DNA from: an uncultured Halobacteria archaeon
Lineage (GTDB): Archaea; Halobacteriota; Halobacteria; Halobacteriales; Haloferacaceae
Direction of reading: 5' to 3'
DNA length: 35,243 bases
Assembly (NCBI GenBank): GCA_937142015.1
Contig: CAKZQY010000288.1
Location: forward strand, 1 to 35,243
Positions 30,851 through 35,243 of the stretch are shown one piece after another. How positions within the stretch are numbered: the first letter of the stretch is position 1; each line of letters opens with the position of its first letter. A program made the translations under genes and the position numbers. The notes beneath the pieces were generated by a model. It did not search any database and was not told where the DNA came from. It saw only the letters and a program-made list of their open reading frames with translations.

Positions 30851-31591
30851 GTGACCGGACAGACCGCGGCACTGGTGACCGGCGCGGCGAGTGGTATCGG
30901 GAAGTGCGTCGTCGAGCGGTTCGCGGCAGACGACCGACACGACGTGGTCGCCTGCATCGACATCGATCCGGCGGTGACCGAGGTCGCCGACGAGTTGGGA
31001 GCCGGGGTGAGGGCCTACGAGTGTTCCGTAACGGACTACGACGCGGTCGGTGCAGTCGTCGAGCAGGTCGAGGCGAACGCCGCGCTCCAGTCTGTCGTGA
31101 ACAACGCGGGGACGAGTCGCTACGCGTGGATCGGCGACCTCGACCCCGAGGAGTGGCACGAGATTCTCGACGTGAATCTCACCGGCCAGTACAACGTCGC
31201 GCACCACGCCACGCCGCCGATGTTCGAACGCGAGGAGGGGTATCTCGTCAACGTCTCCAGCGGCGCGGGACAACACGGCTCTGCCAGCGGCGGTGTCCAC
31301 TACTCCGCTGCGAAGGCTGGTGTTCTCGGCCTCACGAAGGGACTGGCCAAACAGCTCGCGCCACACGTTCGAGTCAACTGTGTCGTTCCGGGGCTGATCG
31401 ACACGCCGCTGACGACTGACTCCGGACTGTGGGACGAGGACGCGATTGCGGCGTTCGAAGACGATCTCCCGCTGGGCCGCGTCGGTGATCCCGACGAAGT
31501 CGCGCGTGTGATCGAGTTCTGCTGTGGCCCCGGCGCGGCGTACGTGACCGGGAGCGTGCTCAACGTCGACGGCGGCGGCGCACTGTCGTAG
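30851..31591 (+). CDS. Classical short-chain dehydrogenase/reductase
   Basis: A 246-residue cytosolic NAD(P)-dependent oxidoreductase with intact classical SDR residues: TGAASGIGK (10-18), NNAG (84-87), Asn109, Ser137 in NVSSGAG, Tyr151 and Lys155 in YSAAK, ending NVDGGG. It is less like the SDRs at 1 and 10608 than they are like each other. Start uncertain: GTG at 30851 immediately precedes the domain; an earlier in-frame GTG at 30800 would add 17 residues. No clear TATA box is at the usual distance; a weak CCTTTCTC lies 19 bases upstream. It is convergent, with 15 bases between, with the alpha/beta hydrolase gene. Confidence 0.9.
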   Translation: MTGQTAALVTGAASGIGKCVVERFAADDRHDVVACIDIDPAVTEVADELGAGVRAYECSVTDYDAVGAVVEQVEANAALQSVVNNAGTSRYAWIGDLDPEEWHEILDVNLTGQYNVAHHATPPMFEREEGYLVNVSSGAGQHGSASGGVHYSAAKAGVLGLTKGLAKQLAPHVRVNCVVPGLIDTPLTTDSGLWDEDAIAAFEDDLPLGRVGDPDEVARVIEFCCGPGAAYVTGSVLNVDGGGALS

Positions 31592-31606
31592 CTGGCTGTC
31601 CGACGC

Positions 31607-32587
31607 TCACCGCGTGAGGAACCCGGAGACGACGTCCACCCACTCGTCTCGTCGGTCGGTCATCACGTGGTGGTCGGCGTCGTGCCAGAGGTGGAGCTCT
31701 GCCGTCGGCATCGTCTCGAAGAGGTGAACGCCCTGATCGAACCCCTCGTCGCGCCGGTAGTCTGGCCTCGTCTCGCGGTGGACTGTCACGTGTTTCTTCG
31801 CCGGGTCGGCCGCAGGCTCGTCAGTGCGCCGCGGCCACCCCTCGTACGGTCGCGTACTCCACGTGATCAGTGTCGGCTGTGAGACCTCCGTCGCCGCCTC
31901 GGTGACGTGTCTGCCGTCGTACGACAGCGCCTCGTTGAGCGACGCGGCGTCCGTCTGGAGACGGTCACTGCGGGCGTTCGTCCACTCCCAGTTGCGCTGT
32001 TGGATCTCGAACACTCTGTCGACGGCGTCTTCGGGAATGTCACCTCGGAACAGTGGGTGGTTCTCCGGGCGAACGAGGTGGTGGTCGCGGAACCCTTCGA
32101 GGAACTCACGAGCGCCCTCCCGCGTCGGCGCGTCCGACTGCAAGCTCCCGGGCACCTCGTTCGACGCGAGTTTCCGCGAGGCAGACCCCGCGTTGACGAC
32201 GATCAGGTCGTCGACGAGCGTCGGGTGTGCCAACGCGAGATACACCGCCTGGTAGCCCGCCCGACTGTTGCCCGCCACGGCGACCGAGTCGAGACCGACA
32301 GCGCGACAGAAGTCGGCGACGAACTCCGCCCGCTCCCGTGGCAGGTGATCGCGGTCGCCACGCGGCGGTGTGAATCCGAACCCCGGCTGGTCGAGCGCGA
32401 TCACACGACAGTGGTCGCTCAACGGACCGATCACTGCTCCCCAGTTGAGCTCTGCACACGAGGTGAGTCCTCCCCCGTGGAGGAGAACCACTGGCTTCCC
32501 CTCGCCCTCGTCGTAGTAGTGCGTGTCGACGCCGTCGACAGTGACTGTCTCACCGCGCTCTACGAGCTCGTGCCACTCGTCGGTCAT
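31607..32587 (-). CDS. Alpha/beta-hydrolase fold protein
   Basis: A 326-residue cytosolic alpha/beta hydrolase. The oxyanion motif is HGGG (37-40), the nucleophile elbow GNSRAG with Ser108, and a late His in LWHDADHHV (about 307) completes the likely triad. The acid position is unclear because the usual G-x-D after strand 7 is replaced by a 45-residue insert (STRPYEGW...). It resembles the C-C bond/epoxide/ester hydrolase branch (meta-cleavage-like, GNSxAG). Substrate unknown. A CTTTACG element sits about 35 bases upstream, so a short 5' leader is possible. It is next to creatininase-family gene 2 on the same strand with a 102-base gap. Confidence 0.88.
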   Translation of the reverse strand: MTDEWHELVERGETVTVDGVDTHYYDEGEGKPVVLLHGGGLTSCAELNWGAVIGPLSDHCRVIALDQPGFGFTPPRGDRDHLPRERAEFVADFCRAVGLDSVAVAGNSRAGYQAVYLALAHPTLVDDLIVVNAGSASRKLASNEVPGSLQSDAPTREGAREFLEGFRDHHLVRPENHPLFRGDIPEDAVDRVFEIQQRNWEWTNARSDRLQTDAASLNEALSYDGRHVTEAATEVSQPTLITWSTRPYEGWPRRTDEPAADPAKKHVTVHRETRPDYRRDEGFDQGVHLFETMPTAELHLWHDADHHVMTDRRDEWVDVVSGFLTR

Positions 32588-32677
32588 GTGAACGGTGTGC
32601 GCGACGTGAGGTGAATGCGTAAAGCTTCCGCTGGTGACGCGCCCTGTCGAGATCTCGTCGCCGTCACGGCCCGTCCT

Positions 32678-32764
32678 ACCTCGTCGTCCTCACGCTCCGT
32701 CCACCTCGTCGTCCTCACGCTCCGCGGAGGCACTGTCACCCTCACACTCCGCGGAGGCACTGTC
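32678..32764. repeat. Tandem repeats across the C-terminus and stop of creatininase-family gene 2
   Basis: Two 27-bp in-frame copies encode DSASAECEG and DSASAERED (the shared 18 bases lie at 32720 and 32747). A 25-bp tandem copy (ACCTCGTCGTCCTCACGCTC at 32678 and 32703) spans the stop. Because 25 is not a multiple of three, the second copy is read in a shifted frame, and its TGA becomes the stop. Confidence 0.9.
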
Positions 32765-33577
32765 GTCCACACTCGTCGCAATTTCGCCGAGGAGGTCGGC
32801 GAGTTCCTCGACGAGAAACTCGTAGAGAGCCGCGCCTTTCTCGGCGCTCGCCAGCGTGGGGTCGCCAGTCGTGCCGGGGCCGGTCTGTGAGTCGGCAGCT
32901 CGGTAGACGGACAGCGGGCCGTGGCTGAAGAAGTCGTGGAACGCGCCGTCGTACCCGCCTTTCGGTTCCTCGCGGTAGTCGACCGCGTACTCCCGTTCGC
33001 GGACGAGTTCCGGAGCGAGGTGGAGCATCAGCGACGTCTCGAACTCGCCGGCGTGGCTCATCCCGCCGTAGCGACTGTCGCGGATCTCCTCGGCGACGGG
33101 CTCCGCGAGGAAGTAGTACGTCGTCGCAATCACCTCGACGTGTGGGTGCTCCGTCCCGACGGTCTTCGTCGCCGCGGAGACGATCGGCGAGTTCCCCCCG
33201 TGTCCGTTCAGGAAGAAGATCGCGTCGAACCCGTTCTGGAGTGCAGACCGCGCGATCTGGGTCAACACAGTGAGCATCGTGGCAACTTCGAGCGTGATCG
33301 TCCCACCCCAGTGGAGGTGGTGATCGGACGACCCAGTCCACACCGGCGGTGAGACGAGTACCGGCACGTCGTCCGCGCTCGCGGTCGCTGCCGCCCCGCG
33401 AGCCACGGCGTCCGCGAGGACGACGTCCGTCGCCACCGGCATGTGCGGGCCGTGCTGTTCGACACTGCCGACTGGTACCACCAACACGGAGCCGTCCGAC
33501 TCGCCGACTGCACGGATCTCGGGGTACGTCCGGCCAGCCCACGAGACACTGTCGACGCCGAGTCCGTCGTACTGCAT
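32690..33577 (-). CDS. Creatininase-family amidohydrolase, copy 2
   Basis: A 295-residue metal amidohydrolase with the family residues E40/H42 (GSVEQHGPHMP), D51 (VATD), H126 (FLNGHGGNS) and Glu in HAGEFETS. It matches copy 1 (7857) closely in these regions and the flanking segments (GRTYPEI, TTYYFLAEP, LMLHLAPELV), so the pair are paralogues. The final 30 residues are a repetitive acidic tail DSASAECEG/DSASAERED plus DEVDGA, unrelated in sequence to the tail of copy 1. The start is 28 bases from a TATTAT/TTATAA box. Substrate unknown; MftE-like, creatininase-like and other amidohydrolase functions are possible, and no mycofactocin genes are seen here. Confidence 0.92.
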   Translation of the reverse strand: MQYDGLGVDSVSWAGRTYPEIRAVGESDGSVLVVPVGSVEQHGPHMPVATDVVLADAVARGAAATASADDVPVLVSPPVWTGSSDHHLHWGGTITLEVATMLTVLTQIARSALQNGFDAIFFLNGHGGNSPIVSAATKTVGTEHPHVEVIATTYYFLAEPVAEEIRDSRYGGMSHAGEFETSLMLHLAPELVREREYAVDYREEPKGGYDGAFHDFFSHGPLSVYRAADSQTGPGTTGDPTLASAEKGAALYEFLVEELADLLGEIATSVDDSASAECEGDSASAEREDDEVDGA

Positions 33578-33600
33578 ACGACGACCACCGCGTGCCGCCC

Positions 33601-33608
33601 ACTTATAA
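33601..33608 (-). promoter_or_regulatory. TATA box for creatininase-family gene 2
   Basis: The minus strand reads ATTATAAG, centred about 28 bases before the ATG at 33577. It overlaps the left arm of the inverted repeat at 33605. Confidence 0.6.
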
Positions 33609-33714
33609 TGATTACTGCGAGTCTTTACCGCCGTGGTGACTCGTGTCGACGATCAGAGCGTCTGAGCCGTCGATTTTCGACACCGTCCGTGGAACCATTC
33701 GCAGTAATCACTAT
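33605..33714. repeat. 16-bp inverted repeat including the creatininase 2 promoter
   Basis: ATAATGATTACTGCGA (33605-33620) is matched by TCGCAGTAATCACTAT (33699-33714) as its reverse complement at 15 of 16 bases, with 78 bases between. The left arm covers part of the creatininase gene 2 TATA region. Confidence 0.75.
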
Positions 33715-34340
33715 CAGAACCGGCGTTCCCCCACGTCTCACGTCGCGTCTGTCGAACCGAAGCCGTGCCTCTCGTGGCGGACATCCGAGAGTGAGCGACA
33801 CGACGACTGTTTGGAAGGCTCGACGTTCGACGCTACTCGAGCGACGTGTTCGATCCTAGTACTACTAATACTCCTTACATATATGACGGTATTCGGTTCC
33901 GAGTCACTGTTCACGGATCGGTTCACAGGACGGGTCTGTCGCCGAGTTCCGAACTACCCGTATCGTGCCGAATCGTTACGCACAAAATGGTAAAAATTCT
34001 ATTTTATATGGGGATAGTTGTCTTCTCTCACGTGCTGTCCCTCGTGTTCGAAACATCATCGAACCGTTACAGGATGCAAGACAAGTCAAACTGTTTATCT
34101 ATCGAACTGTCGATGTATTCGTGACTCTCGTCCTTCGATACTCGGAAGCGCTGCTCGAACGCCGGCCGGCGGGTGGGAGGACCTCGAGGTCGCGTGTTCA
34201 GGGATCTCCATCGAACGCCTGCCCGACGCTGCGAGTGCGGAGTGATTCGATATAGCAACATGACATTTACAAACGCTAGATCGGCGGTCGAGAGGTCTGT
34301 AACCGCCGACATCGAGCAGTACAGCAGAACGGACGACACT
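33715..34340. other. AT-richer stretch with no convincing gene
   Basis: Base composition drops well below the rest of the window. It holds AT-rich elements such as CTTACATATATGACGG (33877-33892) and ATTCTATTTTATATGG (33997-34012). Open frames here (up to 116 codons) have basic, cysteine-containing, non-haloarchaeal amino-acid composition and no family match, so I do not call them. Possibly an integration boundary, a remnant, or regulatory DNA. Confidence 0.5.
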
Positions 34341-34404
34341 GTGTCTTAGTGCAGAAAGACACAGTAGACTTACGAGGGTCGACGCCCTCGGGTCAGCCGA
34401 CCCG
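34341..34404. other. Three consecutive inverted repeats before the recombinase start
   Basis: GTGTCTT/AAGACAC (34341-34362, 8-base loop), CGAGGG/CCCTCG (34373-34390, 6-base loop) and CGGGTC/GACCCG (34389-34404, 4-base loop). The last two share bases 34389-34390, so only one can form at a time. The last ends immediately before the ATG. Confidence 0.7.
34367..34374 (+). promoter_or_regulatory. Possible TATA element for the recombinase gene
   Basis: GACTTACG is centred about 35 bases upstream of the ATG, slightly longer than the usual 28 here. Confidence 0.35.
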
Positions 34405-35226
34405 ATGGACGACACACAGTCGCCCGGTTCGACCCGGCACACGACCGTCGAGGAGGCAATCGACCGTCGACTCCAGAGTCTCGCCGCCGGCGCGTACCGC
34501 TCCAACTCTCGGACGGTGTTGACACAGTTCGCCGCGTTCCTCGCCGAACAGCGGGACGTGACCCGTCTGAGCGAGGTGGCGGTGCTCGACTGCCGGCGGT
34601 ACGCACAGGAACTGCGGCGACGGGTTCGACAGGACGACCTGTCGGCAGCCTCGGCACAGACGTACTTCGACATCGTCCGGGCGTTCTGGAGTTGGGCCGT
34701 CGACGACGAGCGCGTCGAGAGCAACCCGGCTCGGCCGAACCGAGCCAGCGAACCGCTCCCCGCCGATAGAGGGGAGCCCGACCGTCAGTTCTGGGACCGA
34801 GCCACTCGTGAACGACTGCTCCGGTTCGTCGACGAGCGTGCCGAGCGGTCACTCGACGGCCGCGGTGACGTGGACGCGCTGGTCGCCTCCCGCGACCGAG
34901 CGGCGGTGGTGATGCTCTCACTCACTGGAGTCCGGGCCGCCGAGATCTTCGCCTCCTCCCGAGACGAGCGACGGAACGGCCTGTCGTGGGACGACGTCGA
35001 TCTGGACCGGGGTGTCGCAACGGTGCTCGGGAAGACGCGAGAGCGACAGCCAGTCCCGCTGCTCGACCGCGTGGTATCCGTGCTGGACCGGCACAGACGC
35101 CTCCGAGAGCCACCCAGCGGGGAGTGGCCCGTGTTCCCGACGCGTCACGCCCCCTCGCTCCGTCGGGCTGCCAGCGATCGACTGGCTGAGATCGGTGTCC
35201 GAGAACCGACCTCCGAGTCCGCCTAA
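34405..35226 (+). pseudogene. Tyrosine recombinase (XerC/D-like), truncated before HxxR and Tyr
   Basis: A 273-residue coding region. Residues about 10-115 are an N-terminal SAM-like core-binding domain (LTQFAAFLAEQRDVTRL, SAQTYFDIVRAFWSWA). The catalytic domain starts around residue 130, with the first Arg in LSLTGVRAAEIF and the Lys region VLGKTRERQPVPLLD. The sequence then stops at EPTSESA. The HxxR motif and the Tyr nucleophile, which need about 70-100 more residues, are absent, and all three frames are closed by base 35230. It is therefore truncated or frameshifted, unless a separate downstream gene supplies the rest. It may be a remnant of an integration event that delimits this gene cluster. 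Confidence 0.65.
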
Positions 35227-35243
35227 CTAATGCTCACCTACAC

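Noticed and set aside
33605-33714. Insertion-sequence terminal inverted repeats
   Set aside because: Only about 110 bases between outer ends, no transposase, no target duplication seen; a paired regulatory motif fits better.
33643-33993. 116-codon open frame in the AT-richer region
   Set aside because: Non-acidic, Cys/Arg-rich composition, no family match, and no TATA box at the expected distance; treated as non-coding.
33578-34404. tRNA gene or attachment site in the AT-richer gap
   Set aside because: No cloverleaf-like pattern or tRNA 3' end was found by eye on either strand; a tRNAscan or att search could revisit this.

Overview
The window looks like chromosomal (or large-replicon) DNA of an extremely halophilic archaeon. 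It is GC-rich, its proteins are strongly acidic, and almost every gene begins about 26-30 bases after a TTTAT-type TATA box, which implies leaderless transcripts. The peptide-binding lipoprotein carries a haloarchaeal twin-arginine signal and a lipobox. The genus cannot be fixed from sequence alone.

Layout. Bases 1-11.4 kb hold a truncated SDR, an M28-like peptidase homologue, carboxypeptidase M32 copy 1, an aldo/keto reductase, a divergent SDR, a phosphotriesterase-family hydrolase, a creatininase-family amidohydrolase, an amidase-signature enzyme and a second classical SDR. Bases 11.5-20.1 kb hold a cupin, M32 copy 2, an MFS transporter, a nucleoside-diphosphate-sugar-epimerase-like protein, an RDD membrane protein, an acetamidase/formamidase and M32 copy 3. 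Bases 20.2-28.1 kb hold a dipeptide/oligopeptide ABC transporter: binding protein, two permeases, two ATPases and an unrecognised 376-residue partner. Bases 28.4-33.6 kb hold a Rid protein, a second M28-like peptidase, an SDR, an alpha/beta hydrolase and a second creatininase-family protein. An AT-richer, apparently gene-free stretch of about 0.8 kb follows, then a truncated tyrosine recombinase.

Taken together this reads as an import-and-degradation region for peptides, amides or lactam-like compounds. The Dpp transporter would bring substrates in. Carboxypeptidases, M28 proteins, amidase, acetamidase and two creatininase-family enzymes would cut amide bonds. The SDRs, AKR, Rid protein and cupin would process the products. 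This assignment is inferred from gene families and proximity. Several members have altered catalytic residues: M32 copy 3 lacks the third zinc ligand, both M28 proteins have non-canonical metal sites, one SDR lacks YxxxK, and the Rid protein lacks its Arg. Some may therefore be regulatory or chemically divergent.

The most unusual feature is not a gene. The intergenic spaces are packed with short tandem arrays (18-40 bp units), each with its own sequence. At eight genes the array starts inside the last codons and spans the stop codon. All three M32 genes have an array directly upstream of the promoter, and in one of them the TATA box is itself a variant of the last repeat unit. Other arrays lie in frame inside coding sequences (phosphotriesterase N-terminus, amidase loop, creatininase tails).
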